Source: Actinopolymorpha cephalotaxi (GTDB lineage Bacteria > Actinomycetota > Actinomycetes > Propionibacteriales > Actinopolymorphaceae). From it: a stretch of 64,000 bases of DNA. Below are positions 9,484-20,056 of the stretch, piece after piece; positions within the stretch are counted from its first letter, which is position 1, and every line of letters begins with the position of its first letter. The DNA lies in NCBI RefSeq assembly GCF_013408535.1, contig NZ_JACBZA010000001.1, forward strand, positions 3,742,850 to 3,806,849. Direction: 5' to 3'. Under the pieces are notes generated by a model. The model searched no databases. It was not told where the DNA came from and saw nothing but the letters and a program-made list of their open reading frames with translations. A program made the translations under genes and the position numbers.

Positions 9484-10088
9484 CGGCGCGGGCGTCCGGG
9501 ACCGCGGCACAGTTGTCCGGGGCGACCGGGGAGACCGGGGCGGTCGACGGCGTGGAGCCGGCGGCGTCGATCCATCCGCCGCACGTGGAGACCTACGACG
9601 TCGAGGCCGGCATCAACGTCGACCGCGAGGGCGTCTCGCGGTCCCTCGACGCCTGGGAGGTCACCGGCTTCGGGCTGTACTTCTCCCGGCCGCTGACCGG
9701 CCACCCCACCATCTGCTGGGTGCAGTCGTGGATCCTGCCCGGGCTGGGCATCCGGGTCAGCGACTTCCGGGCGCACCCCGGGCTGGTCCGGTCCGAGAAC
9801 CACTACGTCGACGTCATGGCCACGAGCGTCGACGGACCGGTGTGGCGCACCGTCGACCACTACCTCGACATCCTGGTCCGTACCGGCGACGGCGCCCGGG
9901 TGGTCGACTCCGACGAGTTCGTGGCCGCGGTGCAGGCCGGCCTGCTCGGCCCGGCCGACGCCGAACGCGCGCTGGAGTCGACCTACGCCGCGTACGCCGG
10001 AATCGTCGGCCACGGCCACGACGTGGACGCCTGGCTGCGCGACCTCGGGATCGAGCTCACCTGGGCACCGCCGGCGGAGGTGGGCTGA
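9480..10088 (+). CDS. DUF402 domain protein
   Basis: 202 aa. The GTG start at 9480 overlaps the TGA of the DUF2505 gene. The first 40 residues are Ala/Gly-rich; the DUF402 beta-barrel follows, with HVETYDVEAGINVDREGVSR and, later, WRTVDHYLDILVRTGDG, and a C-terminal helical part ending near RDLGIELTWAPP. DUF402 proteins include nucleoside-diphosphate phosphatases and RNA-binding FomD-like proteins; no specific role can be given here. The 3' end with its stop codon is tandemly duplicated just after the gene. Confidence 0.85.
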   Translation: MTARASGTAAQLSGATGETGAVDGVEPAASIHPPHVETYDVEAGINVDREGVSRSLDAWEVTGFGLYFSRPLTGHPTICWVQSWILPGLGIRVSDFRAHPGLVRSENHYVDVMATSVDGPVWRTVDHYLDILVRTGDGARVVDSDEFVAAVQAGLLGPADAERALESTYAAYAGIVGHGHDVDAWLRDLGIELTWAPPAEVG

Positions 10089-10106
10089 CCCGCCGGAGGT
10101 GGGCTG
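10075..10106. repeat. duplicated gene end
   Basis: CGGAGGTGGGCTGA, the last codons of the DUF402 gene plus its stop, is repeated 18 bp later (10075-10088 and 10093-10106). It looks like a slip duplication at a 3' end. Confidence 0.8.
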
Positions 10107-10264
10107 AGCCGCCGCCCCCGGCGCCGGTCACGCAGCGTCGGTTCGTGATCAGTACGGCGTGTCGGCTCGGCGTTGCCGGTCCTTGCTGCGAACGTGAGTT
10201 CGGTACCGCCCGGAGGCACCTGCTCCCGGCGGCCCGGATTCCACCGACGTGGGGAGGCCCGGTC

Positions 10265-10477
10265 ATGACCGACACGACACGCGAGACGACCTACCAGTGC
10301 CCGACCTGCCGGCGGCTGGAGCTGTTCGTCCAGCCACAGTGCGACGACGGCCACGGCGAGGCCTGCCCCGACTGGGCCTGCGTGATCTGCGGCACGGCGT
10401 TGTTCGTGGACTCCACGTTCGCCGACGGCGAGCAGGTCGAGGTCGAGAAGGTACGCAGAGCCCCGCGCGTCGCCTGA
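10265..10477 (+). CDS. small zinc-ribbon protein
   Basis: 70 aa from the ATG at 10265, preceded by a strong GGGGAGG ribosome-binding site. It has two cysteine pairs, CPTC near residue 11 and WACVIC near residue 40, plus two more Cys between them, so it is probably a zinc-binding ribbon. It is acidic at the C-terminus. There is no recognisable enzyme domain and its function is unknown. It ends 8 bp before the convergent pruA stop, leaving no room for a separate terminator. Confidence 0.7.
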   Translation: MTDTTRETTYQCPTCRRLELFVQPQCDDGHGEACPDWACVICGTALFVDSTFADGEQVEVEKVRRAPRVA

Positions 10478-10485
10478 CCCGCGGC

Positions 10486-12111
<1,626 letters not shown>

Positions 12112-12299
12112 CGGTGGCTCCCGCGTCTTTGTGGGCGTGGAGAAGGCTGGGTGGGCCTCCCGGTCGGGGAGGTCCCGGCGCCATCGTCCCACCCGGACAC
12201 CGGTCGCGGTCGGCGCGGGGACGAAGAACCGCACCGCCCGATATCGTTCCCCGCAGAATCGATCAGCCCACAGCCCAGCTTTTCCGGAGGACTCCGCCG

Positions 12300-13580
12300 A
12301 TGAGCGGTTCGGGCAACGCCGCGGGGCCCGACCGGCTGGCGCGCCGGCTCGGTGTCGGCGACGCGGTCGTGATCGGGCTGGGGTCGATGATCGGCGCCGG
12401 TGTGTTCGCCGCGTTCGGGCCGGCCGCGGCCGCCGCCGGTGCGGGACTGATCGTCGGCCTGGTGGTCGCGGCGGTGATCGCGTACTGCAACGCGACCGCG
12501 TCCGCCCAGCTCGCCGCCGCCTACCCGACCTCCGGCGGCACCTACGTGTACGGACGCGAACGCCTCGGCCACTGGTGGGGCTTCGTCGCCGGCTGGGGCT
12601 TCGTGGTCGGCAAGACCGCGTCGTGTGCGGCGATGGCACTGACGTTCGCGGCTTACGCGGTGCCGGGTCCGTGGTGGGTGCAACGGATCGTCGCGGTGCT
12701 CGGCGTACTCGGACTGACCACCCTGAACTACCGCGGCGTGACGCGTACGGCCCAGGCCACCCGGGTGCTGGTCGCGTGCTCCCTGACCACCCTCACGGTG
12801 CTGGTCGCCGGCATCTGGCTGGGTGGGCACGCCTCACCGGACCGGGTGGGGGGCTGGGACGCGCTGACCGCCGGTGGGGCGTACGGCATCCTGCAGGCCG
12901 CGGGACTGCTCTTCTTCGCGTTCGCCGGCTATGCCCGGGTGGCCACCCTGGGCGAGGAGGTTCGCGACCCGGCACGGACGATCCCGCGGGCGATCCCGCT
13001 GGCGTTGGCGATCACCGTCGTGATCTACGTCGTGGTCGGCCTGTCCGCGCTGTTCGCCGCCGGGCCGGAGCTGCTGGCCCGGGCGGCCGCACCACTCGTG
13101 GCGACGGTGCAGGCGGCAGGGGTGGGCGGGCTCGCGCCGCTGGTCCGGATCGGGGGCGCACTGGCGAGCCTCGGCGCGCTGCTCGCACTGATCGCGGGCG
13201 TGGGACGCACGACCCTGGCGATGGCGCGCAACCACGACCTGCCCGGGTGGCTGGCCGCGGTCCACCCCCGCTACCGGATCCCGCACCACGCCGAGCTCGC
13301 GGTGGCGGCCGTGGTCTGCGTGCTGGTCCTCGCCGCGGACCTGCGCGGCGTGATCGGCTTCTCGTCGTTCGGCGTACTGGTCTACTACGCGATCGCCAAC
13401 GCGTCGGCGTTCACCCAGCCGGCCGACCAGCGGCGCTGGCCACGCGCGCTGAACGTGCTCGGCCTCCTCGGCTGCGTGGTGCTGGTGGCGGCGCTGCCGT
13501 GGACGTCGGTGGTCGCGGGCGTGGTGATGTTCGGGCTGGGCCTGGCAGGCCGGGCGGTCGTCCTGCGCCGCCGGGCCTGA
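12300..13580 (+). CDS. APC-family amino-acid permease
   Basis: 426-aa integral membrane transporter. The start of TM1 shows GLGSMIGAGVFAAFGPAA, the glycine-rich APC substrate-site loop, and TM3 follows YPTSGGTYVYGRERLG. About 11-12 hydrophobic segments are visible. The ATG at 12300 has a GGAGG site 9 nt upstream. Substrate is not determinable, but divergence from pruA suggests an amino acid linked to proline/glutamate metabolism (inference). The gene ends just before a 9-bp tandem repeat shared with the convergent ku gene. Confidence 0.9.
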   Translation: MSGSGNAAGPDRLARRLGVGDAVVIGLGSMIGAGVFAAFGPAAAAAGAGLIVGLVVAAVIAYCNATASAQLAAAYPTSGGTYVYGRERLGHWWGFVAGWGFVVGKTASCAAMALTFAAYAVPGPWWVQRIVAVLGVLGLTTLNYRGVTRTAQATRVLVACSLTTLTVLVAGIWLGGHASPDRVGGWDALTAGGAYGILQAAGLLFFAFAGYARVATLGEEVRDPARTIPRAIPLALAITVVIYVVVGLSALFAAGPELLARAAAPLVATVQAAGVGGLAPLVRIGGALASLGALLALIAGVGRTTLAMARNHDLPGWLAAVHPRYRIPHHAELAVAAVVCVLVLAADLRGVIGFSSFGVLVYYAIANASAFTQPADQRRWPRALNVLGLLGCVVLVAALPWTSVVAGVVMFGLGLAGRAVVLRRRA

Positions 13581-13592
13581 ACCCCGGGCTCG

Positions 13593-13634
13593 CCAGGCCA
13601 ACAAGGCCAACCAGGTCGACCAGGCCAACCAGGG
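13593..13634. repeat. 9-bp tandem repeat, 4.6 copies
   Basis: Units of the type CCAGGCCAA (CCAGGCCAA, CAAGGCCAA, CCAGGTCGA, CCAGGCCAA, CCAGGG) fill the gap between the convergent permease and ku genes. No hairpin terminator is visible there. Confidence 0.9.
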
Positions 13635-13641
13635 TTCGGTC

Positions 13642-14628
13642 CTACGCCGACTTGCGCGCCGGTGTCTTCGCGGTCTTGGCGGCCGGCTTCTTCGCGGCCG
13701 CCTTCTTCGTGCCGGTCTTCTTCGCCGCGGCCTTCTTGGCGGTGGTCTTCTTCGCCGCCGCCTTCTTGGCCGGTGCCTTCTTCGCCGCCTTCCCCGACTG
13801 CACCGACTTCACCGACTTCACTGCCCCGGCCGCGCCGCCGGTCGACTCACCGCGTTGCCGGCGCGCCTCGTCCACGCTGGCCTGCAACGCCGCCATCAGG
13901 TCGACCACCTCGCCCTTGGCGGGTGCCGCGGCCGAGGGGGTCTCCACCTCGTGCCCGGTCGCCTTGGCCTCCAGGACGACCTCGAGGGCGGTGCGGTACT
14001 CGTCGTGGTAACGGTCGGGATCGAAGCTGGTCTCCAACGTCTGGATGTAGGACTCCGCCATCGCCACCTCCTGCGGGCGGACCTCCACCTCCGACGCCGG
14101 CGCGGCGAACGACGCGTCGCGCACCTCGTCCGGCCACAACATCGTCTGCAGAACGAGCACGTCCTCCTTGGGACGCAACATCGCAAGGGCCTCCCGGTTG
14201 CGCAAGGCCACCTTGACAAGGGCGGTCTGGCCGGTGCGGCGCAGTGCGTCGCGCAACAGGACGTACGGTTTGGCGGCCGGCCCGTCGGCCTGCAGGTAGT
14301 AGCTGCGGGAGACGTAGATCGGGTCGATCTCCTCCGCCGGAACGAACTCCAGCACCTCCACCACGTGCCGGGTCGGCAGCGGCAGGTCGGCCAGGTCGTC
14401 CGCCGTCAGGATCGCCATCTCACCGTCGGGAAGCTCGTATCCCTTGGCGATGTCGGAGTACGCCACCTCCTCGCCGTCGACCTCGCAGATGCGGCGGTAC
14501 CGGATGCGCCCACCATCGGTGGCGTGAACCTGACGGAACGCGACATCCTTCTCCTGGGTGGCCGCGTATACCTTGACGGGGATCGTCACCAGGCCGAAAG
14601 AGACCGAACCCTTCCATATCGCCTGCAC
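13642..14628 (-). CDS. ku: bacterial Ku, non-homologous end-joining protein
   Basis: Binds DNA double-strand ends and recruits LigD in bacterial NHEJ. 328 aa from the GTG at 14628, giving the family start MQAIWKGSVSFGLVTIPVKVY, with a GGAGG site 7 nt upstream. The Ku beta-barrel core spans about residues 10-250, with IRYRRICEVDGEEV and the helix MAESYIQTL. The last 60 residues are repeats of the AAKK type (about 265-328), a histone-H1-like basic tail seen in actinobacterial Ku and thought to aid DNA binding. No ligD lies in the window. Confidence 0.95.
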   Translation of the reverse strand: MQAIWKGSVSFGLVTIPVKVYAATQEKDVAFRQVHATDGGRIRYRRICEVDGEEVAYSDIAKGYELPDGEMAILTADDLADLPLPTRHVVEVLEFVPAEEIDPIYVSRSYYLQADGPAAKPYVLLRDALRRTGQTALVKVALRNREALAMLRPKEDVLVLQTMLWPDEVRDASFAAPASEVEVRPQEVAMAESYIQTLETSFDPDRYHDEYRTALEVVLEAKATGHEVETPSAAAPAKGEVVDLMAALQASVDEARRQRGESTGGAAGAVKSVKSVQSGKAAKKAPAKKAAAKKTTAKKAAAKKTGTKKAAAKKPAAKTAKTPARKSA

Positions 14629-14736
14629 AGGGACCTCCGGCACGTCTGGGCGCGTCGACGAGGTAGGAGACGCACCTGGAACCTCCACACTGCGTGGTTC
14701 TCTACCCCTGGTGCAAGACCACAACCGGACAGGTGT

Positions 14737-15651
14737 TCACACCCGGCGCACGTCGGCGAGCGCTGCGTGGACGTGCCCGTCGGCGCGTTCCAGCGCCGCC
14801 CGCGCCACCGTCGGCGCGACCCCGCCGAGCACCGCGACCAGGGCGGTCTTGAGCTCCCCGCCGGCGTCGGTGAGTGCCCGGGCGCAGGTCTGCTGGTCCT
14901 CCCCCGTCGCCTCGCCGAGGATCTCCAGCGTTCGCCCGCGCAGCTTGGCGTTCGTGGCCATCAGGTCGACCATCAGGTTGGAGTACGTCCGTCCCATCCG
15001 GACCATCACCGCGGTGGAGAAGGCGTTCAGGATCAGCTTCTGCGCGGTGCCGGCCTTCATCCGCGTCGACCCGGCGATCACCTCCGGGCCGGTGTCGACC
15101 GCGACGAACGCGTCGACTTCCGCGCCCACTGCGGCCGACGGGTTGGCGGTCACCAGGACGGTGGCCGCGCCGAGCCTGCGGGCGGCCCGCAGGGCGCCGA
15201 CGACGTACGGCGTCCGGCCGCTCGCGGCGAGTCCGACCACCACGTCACCGGCCACCGCCGACTCGGCGATCTCCGCCGCCCCGGCCTCCTCGTCGTCCTC
15301 TGCTCCCTCGATCGCCCGCAGCAGGGCGGTCGGGCCGCCGGCGGCGTGGGTGACGAACCAGCCGTTCGGCACGTTGAACGTCGGCGGCAGCTCGGCGGCG
15401 TCGAGTACGCCGAGGCGTCCGGAGGTGCCGGCTCCGACGTAGTGCACGCGGCGCCCCTCGCGTAGTGCCTGCACCGCGAGGTCGACCGCGGCCGCGAGGC
15501 GGGGCAGCACCGCACGGACCGCGCCGGCCACCTGCTGGTCCTCGTCGTTGATGAGTTCCAGCACCGCGAGGGTGGGCACCCGGTCGATCTGCGTGGTGCG
15601 CGGATTGCGTGCCTCCGTGGGTGATTCCACGCGTACGAAGTCATCGATCAC
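14737..15651 (-). CDS. murQ: N-acetylmuramic acid 6-phosphate etherase
   Basis: Cleaves the lactyl ether of MurNAc-6-phosphate to give GlcNAc-6-phosphate and D-lactate in peptidoglycan recycling. SIS-domain protein with ARNPRTTQIDRV, the INDEDQQVAGAV helix, VGAGTSGRLGVLDAAELPPTF (phosphosugar site with catalytic Glu) and AIEGAEDDEE (second acidic residue). I chose the GTG at 15651, giving 304 aa, because AGAAGGGA lies about 9 nt upstream and the length fits; an in-frame ATG at 15699, overlapping the murR stop, would add 16 residues without a binding site. It follows the murR-like regulator on the same strand. Confidence 0.93.
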   Translation of the reverse strand: MIDDFVRVESPTEARNPRTTQIDRVPTLAVLELINDEDQQVAGAVRAVLPRLAAAVDLAVQALREGRRVHYVGAGTSGRLGVLDAAELPPTFNVPNGWFVTHAAGGPTALLRAIEGAEDDEEAGAAEIAESAVAGDVVVGLAASGRTPYVVGALRAARRLGAATVLVTANPSAAVGAEVDAFVAVDTGPEVIAGSTRMKAGTAQKLILNAFSTAVMVRMGRTYSNLMVDLMATNAKLRGRTLEILGEATGEDQQTCARALTDAGGELKTALVAVLGGVAPTVARAALERADGHVHAALADVRRV

Positions 15652-15698
15652 CGGCGGGGTTCCCTTCTCCTGACGCGGTTCGCTCCGCGACTCTCCCA

Positions 15699-16622
15699 TC
15701 AGCGCCGACCGCGCGAAGCCGCGACCCGGCGTCCGCTGATCGCGTCGAAGGTCACCTCGAGTGCGCCCATCGTCTTGTCGTAGTGCCGCCTCGCCACCGC
15801 GACGAACAGGCAGTCCACGACGGTGAGCTGGGCGATCCGGCTGGCGGTGGCGCCGGAACGGAACGTGGTCTCCCGCGCCGCCGTGGTGAGTACGTAGTCG
15901 GCGACGTCCGCGATCGGGGACCGCGGGAAGTTGGTCAGCGCCACCGTGGTCGCGCCCCGGTCGCGTGCCTGGGCGAGCACCTCGATCGTGTCGCCCGTCA
16001 TGCCGGTGTGGGAGATGCCGACCGCGACGTCGCCCGGGCCGAGCAGGGCGGCGCTGGCCAGCGCGGCGTGCGTGTCGACCCACGCGAACGCCAGCCGGCC
16101 GATGCGGTGCAGCTTCTGCTGGAAGTCCAGGGCCACGAACGCGCTCGCGCCCACACCGAAGAGCTCGGTGCGCCGTGCGGCGGCGAGCACCTCCGACACC
16201 GTCTCCACCACCTCGACGTCGAGCTGGCGGGCGGTCTCCTCCACCGCACGCGCGTCGGCGAACGCGACCTTCTCCACGATCTGTGCCATCGAGTCGTCGG
16301 GACCGATGTCGCTGCCGACGACCCTGCCGCGGTCGCCGTCGCGAGCGGATTCCCGGGCCGACTCCGCCGCCAGCCGAAGCCGCAGCTCCGGGTAGCCGGG
16401 TAGTCCGAGAACCTTGCAGAACCTGATGACCGTCGTCTCCGACGTGCCGGCCGCGCGGGCCAGCTCGGTGATGGTGCGGGCCGACGCCCCCTCCGGATCC
16501 TCGAGGACGAGGCTCGCCACGCGGCGTTCGGCCGGTGACAACGAAGGAGCGAGGGCCCGGATCCGGATCACGACGCCCTCGGCCACCGGGTCGGCCTCAG
16601 GAATCTTCGAATTCTTGCCCAT
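15699..16622 (-). CDS. murR: RpiR/MurR-family transcriptional regulator
   Basis: 307-aa regulator with an N-terminal RpiR helix-turn-helix (about residues 15-95, including LSPAERRVASLVLEDP and TSETTVIRFCKVLGLPGYPELR) and a C-terminal SIS sugar-phosphate sensing domain (about 135-280, with ELFGVGASAFVALDFQQKL and ISHTGMTGDTIE). It lies directly upstream of murQ, as MurR does in Bacillus and Escherichia, so MurNAc-6-phosphate or a related sugar phosphate is the likely effector (inference). The ATG at 16622 has no ribosome-binding site; a palindrome lies 3 nt upstream and overlaps a TAnnnT hexamer, suggesting a leaderless, autoregulated promoter. Confidence 0.88.
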   Translation of the reverse strand: MGKNSKIPEADPVAEGVVIRIRALAPSLSPAERRVASLVLEDPEGASARTITELARAAGTSETTVIRFCKVLGLPGYPELRLRLAAESARESARDGDRGRVVGSDIGPDDSMAQIVEKVAFADARAVEETARQLDVEVVETVSEVLAAARRTELFGVGASAFVALDFQQKLHRIGRLAFAWVDTHAALASAALLGPGDVAVGISHTGMTGDTIEVLAQARDRGATTVALTNFPRSPIADVADYVLTTAARETTFRSGATASRIAQLTVVDCLFVAVARRHYDKTMGALEVTFDAISGRRVAASRGRR

Positions 16623-16625
16623 GAT

Positions 16626-16640
16626 GGAAAGTAACTTACC
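16626..16640. promoter_or_regulatory. candidate MurR operator
   Basis: GGAAAGT-A-ACTTACC is an inverted repeat of 7-bp arms around one base, with a single mismatch. It lies 3 nt upstream of the murR start, covers a TAAGTT (-10-like) hexamer on the minus strand, and so could block the promoter or initiation. Assigning it to the MurR-like protein is inference from position. Confidence 0.5.
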
Positions 16641-16831
16641 CTCGCAACCTGGGAGCGCGTGTCCAGCCACGCTCGCGACCGCCACCTGGACGAACCTCGT
16701 TCCCGAACGCCGGGCCGGGGTTCACCACCGACCACCACACCATCGCCGTCGACCACCCGTCGAGCCGGAAGCCGGACCAGTGTCCGTGTTCCCCGCGGTG
16801 TCGCTAGCGTGCACTGTCGGTGACGAATGGT

Positions 16832-18601
16832 TCAGCGCGTTGCCTGTGACCAGCCGTCCGCGAGGAAGCGATCGGCTTCCCGCTCCCCGTTGAACAGCGT
16901 GCCCTGCGCGTCACCCAACCGGACCTCATCGACGTAGACACCGCGACCCTGGTAGAGCGGATCGGTGACGTATCGCCAGCGAAGCTGGACCTGACCTGGC
17001 GATTCGTCGACCTCAGCGTACGCCTGCTGCCAATGTCGTCCGGTGAATCCGGAGATAGAGCCGTCATGGTTAGCGATCCGTCCGCGACTCGACACGACGT
17101 ACGGCAGCGGCGACCACGTAGCGCCACCGTCGCGGGACAACTCCAGTGTCAGGACGTCTGCGATTTCGGTGTCCACGAACAGGTCGAAGCCAAGTCTGGT
17201 GCGTTCCTCCCGCAACGTCACCGGCAACGTCAGCGTCGCCGTGGTGTCGTCGGCGTGACCGGCGTACCACGCGGTGCGACCATGTCGCGGCGTGACGTCG
17301 AGTGCCCGCGCCACGTGGTCGGCGACCGTGCGGCGCGCGACGTTGACGCTGCTCCACTCCCTGCGCGGGTGGACCCGGTTGGTCGTCAGGATGGCGATGG
17401 AACGCGACAACATGTCGATGACCACCGACGTCCCGGTGAACCCGGTGTGCCCCGCTGTGCGCGGTGAGGACAACGCACCCATGTAGAACCGCTGGTCGAG
17501 CTCGAACCCGAGCCCGTGTGCGTGACCGGGGAAACCTTCGTTCAGGTCGGTGAGCATTGCCGTGACCGTCTTCTCCTCGAGGACACGGTGACCTGCGTAC
17601 TTGCCGCCGTTCATCATCGTCTGCGCGAGGATCGCGAGATCGGACGCGGTGGAGAACACCCCGGCATGTCCGGCGACACCGCCCAGCGACCAGGCGTTCT
17701 CGTCATGGACGCTACCCCGCACCATGCCCCGGTCGGGGTCGGACTCGAACTCCGTGGCCGCCACCCGGTTCAACTTGTCCGCCGGCGGGTTGTAGCCGGT
17801 GTCGACCATGTGGAGTGGTTCGGTGATGCCGGCGCGCACGAGTTCGTTGAGGCCGCGGCCGGTGACGCGCTCGACCAGCACGCCGAGGGTGATGAGGTTG
17901 AGATCGGAGTAGACGTACGTCGTTCCTGCCGGCGCGCTCGGTTTGACCGCGAGCACTGCCGCGATCCGGCTCGCGCGGTCGGGGTAGGGCCGCCACAGGC
18001 GCATCCATGACGGCAGGCCGGAGGTGTGCGTGAGCAACTGGCGTACGGTGATTGGTTCCTTGCCGAAGGTTGCGAACTCCGGAAGGTACTTGGCAACCGG
18101 CGCGTCCAGGTTTACCCGTCCGGCCTCGACCTGCTGCATCACCACGATCGACGTGAACAGCTTGGAGATGCTGGCCAGGTCGAAAATCGTGTCCGGTCTC
18201 ATCGGCACCTGCTGGTCCGCGGGCAGTTCGGCACCGGACGCGTCGGCGTACTTCACCGCCTGGCCCATCGCCTCGTGCACGACGACCTTGCCCTCGCGAG
18301 CGACCAGGACGACCGCACCCGGGTAGAGCGGGTGCCCGTCGCCCTGCGGCCGGAGGTATCCGCGCAGGTCCTCCACCATCGTGGCGAGTTCGGCGGCGTC
18401 CAGACCGGCCTCCTTCGGTGTGCCGGCACGAAGTCGGGTGCCGGGAGGAGCGAAACCTTCATACGGATGGTCGAAACCACGACTGCGTGCATCGGCGCGG
18501 GCGGGCGGTGGTATCGAAGCCAGTACGGCGACGAGAACCGTGCCGACCAACGCGATCGCGGTGACCACCCGTACGCTAGCCCGCCCTCTCCACCCGTCCA
18601 T
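16832..18601 (-). CDS. secreted serine hydrolase, beta-lactamase/AmiE-like, with C-terminal beta-sandwich extension
   Basis: 589 aa. A Sec signal (about 1-36) is followed by a class C beta-lactamase-type serine hydrolase (about 55-425): SxxK in DLASISKLF, a YSDLN box (YxN type), and HTGFTG as the third box. The last 160 residues form an extra Ser/Thr/Tyr-rich domain (LTLELSRDGGATWSPLPY ... RGVYVDEVRLGD) that resembles the carbohydrate-binding/MAM-like beta-sandwiches of secreted hydrolases. The gene starts 13 nt after namZ. In Bacillus subtilis a protein of this superfamily (AmiE/YbbE) removes the stem peptide from MurNAc next to NamZ and NagZ; the same role here is inferred from context. A D-Ala peptidase or esterase role is the alternative. 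Confidence 0.85.
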   Translation of the reverse strand: MDGWRGRASVRVVTAIALVGTVLVAVLASIPPPARADARSRGFDHPYEGFAPPGTRLRAGTPKEAGLDAAELATMVEDLRGYLRPQGDGHPLYPGAVVLVAREGKVVVHEAMGQAVKYADASGAELPADQQVPMRPDTIFDLASISKLFTSIVVMQQVEAGRVNLDAPVAKYLPEFATFGKEPITVRQLLTHTSGLPSWMRLWRPYPDRASRIAAVLAVKPSAPAGTTYVYSDLNLITLGVLVERVTGRGLNELVRAGITEPLHMVDTGYNPPADKLNRVAATEFESDPDRGMVRGSVHDENAWSLGGVAGHAGVFSTASDLAILAQTMMNGGKYAGHRVLEEKTVTAMLTDLNEGFPGHAHGLGFELDQRFYMGALSSPRTAGHTGFTGTSVVIDMLSRSIAILTTNRVHPRREWSSVNVARRTVADHVARALDVTPRHGRTAWYAGHADDTTATLTLPVTLREERTRLGFDLFVDTEIADVLTLELSRDGGATWSPLPYVVSSRGRIANHDGSISGFTGRHWQQAYAEVDESPGQVQLRWRYVTDPLYQGRGVYVDEVRLGDAQGTLFNGEREADRFLADGWSQATR

Positions 18602-18614
18602 CGCCCGACCTGCC

Positions 18615-20000
18615 CTAGGCCCGTCGTCCCGGATACAGGAGGTACTGCCGACGGCGTGCGTCGAACTCCTTCACCTCCGCACTCCACGCACCCACCACCT
18701 CGGCCACGGACGCGCCGGCGTCGATCATCGTGCGCAGCCGCGGCGACCCCGACAGCTTGTCGATCCAGTACGGCCGTTTCGGGTCGTAGGTGTCGTAGCG
18801 CCACTGGAAGTCCGCGTACCGGCGGGCCTCCACCAGCATCGCCACCGCGGCCGGGATCGGCTGGAACGCGCGTACGTCGGTCACGTGCACCTGCACACCC
18901 GCGCAGGTCTCCCCGACGTACTTGTTGAACGTCGGCACGAAGTACGCCTCGCGGAACTCCACACCCGGAAGTCCGTGGGTGTTCAGCCGGTCGCCCCAGT
19001 GGTAGTCGAGGTACGGCGCGCCGACCAGCTCGAACGGGCGGGTGGTACCGCGCCCCTCGGAGATGTTGGTGCCCTCGAAGAAACAGGTGCCGACGTAGGC
19101 GAGGGCGGTGTCCGGCGTGGGGACGTTCGGCGACGGCGGCGGCCACAGCGGGTCGTACTCCTGTGCGCGCGAGTCCGGCCGCCAGCCCCTGACCTCCACG
19201 ACCTCGAGGTCGACCGGGCGGCCCGCCTCGGCGGGCAGCAGCTCGCCGTTGAAGAACCGCGCGAGCTCACCCACCGACATGCCGTGCTGCTGCACGATCT
19301 CCTTGGCGCCGACGCCGGAGGTGTAGTCCGGCGTCATCATCGCGCCGTCCACCCGGCCGCCGATCGGGTTCGGCCGGTCGAGTACGACGTACCTGATGCC
19401 CAGGCGGGCGGCCGCGGCCATCGAGTTGTACATCGTCCAGATGTAGGTGTAGAACCGCGCGCCGACATCCTGGATGTCGAAGACCAGCGTCTCCACGCCG
19501 GCCTTGGTGAACAACTGACCGAGCTTCGCCTGGTTGGCGCCGTACGCGTCGTAGACGGGTACGCCGGTCCGCGGGTCACGGCTGTCGCCCTCCGAGCCGC
19601 CCGCCTGCGCGCTGCCGCGGAAGCCGTGCTCGGGTCCGAACGCGCCGGCGATCGTCAGGTCGTCGTGCTCGGCGAGGTCGTCCACGATGTGGCGGGCGTC
19701 GGGCAGGATGCCGGTGGGGTTGGAGAAGATGCCCAGTTTGGTGCCGCGCAGCACCGCCCAGTCGCCGGCGGCCGCGACCTCCGCGCCGGTGAACACCCGG
19801 CCGCCGGTGCGCGCGGCAGCCGAGGCGGTGGCCGGCTGGTCACCACGATCAGCCGCGGCCCGGCCGGCCTGCCGGTCGCCCGGGCGCTCGGTGGCGGCGG
19901 CGGCCGAGCCGGACAGCGGCAGACCGGTGGTCACCACCGCGCCGGAGGCCAGGGCCGAACCGAGGAGGGTGCGCCGGGACGGTGAACCGGTGCTGGTCAT
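18615..20000 (-). CDS. namZ: exo-beta-N-acetylmuramidase NamZ (DUF1343)
   Basis: 461 aa. A twin-arginine signal (SRRTLLGSALASG, residues 8-20) is followed by the DUF1343 domain (about 75-461) with FGPEHGFRG, FDIQDVGARFYTYIW, LDRPNPIGG and CFFEGTNISEGRGTT. B. subtilis NamZ (YbbC), the founding member, releases MurNAc from the non-reducing end of peptidoglycan chains. The start has GGAG upstream. It lies 56 nt after a GH3 NagZ-like gene and 13 nt before the serine hydrolase, the same three activities as the B. subtilis muropeptide-rescue genes. The Tat signal places it outside the membrane. Confidence 0.9.
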   Translation of the reverse strand: MTSTGSPSRRTLLGSALASGAVVTTGLPLSGSAAAATERPGDRQAGRAAADRGDQPATASAAARTGGRVFTGAEVAAAGDWAVLRGTKLGIFSNPTGILPDARHIVDDLAEHDDLTIAGAFGPEHGFRGSAQAGGSEGDSRDPRTGVPVYDAYGANQAKLGQLFTKAGVETLVFDIQDVGARFYTYIWTMYNSMAAAARLGIRYVVLDRPNPIGGRVDGAMMTPDYTSGVGAKEIVQQHGMSVGELARFFNGELLPAEAGRPVDLEVVEVRGWRPDSRAQEYDPLWPPPSPNVPTPDTALAYVGTCFFEGTNISEGRGTTRPFELVGAPYLDYHWGDRLNTHGLPGVEFREAYFVPTFNKYVGETCAGVQVHVTDVRAFQPIPAAVAMLVEARRYADFQWRYDTYDPKRPYWIDKLSGSPRLRTMIDAGASVAEVVGAWSAEVKEFDARRRQYLLYPGRRA

Positions 20001-20056
20001 CGCGTGCTCCGTTTCGTTGCGGATCCGGTGGTCGCTGGTGCTTGCGGTTCGGGCGT

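Noticed and set aside
16773-16786. Small hairpin CGGAC-CAGT-GTCCG downstream of the serine hydrolase
   Set aside because: Only 5 bp with no T-rich tail; too weak to call a terminator in this base composition.
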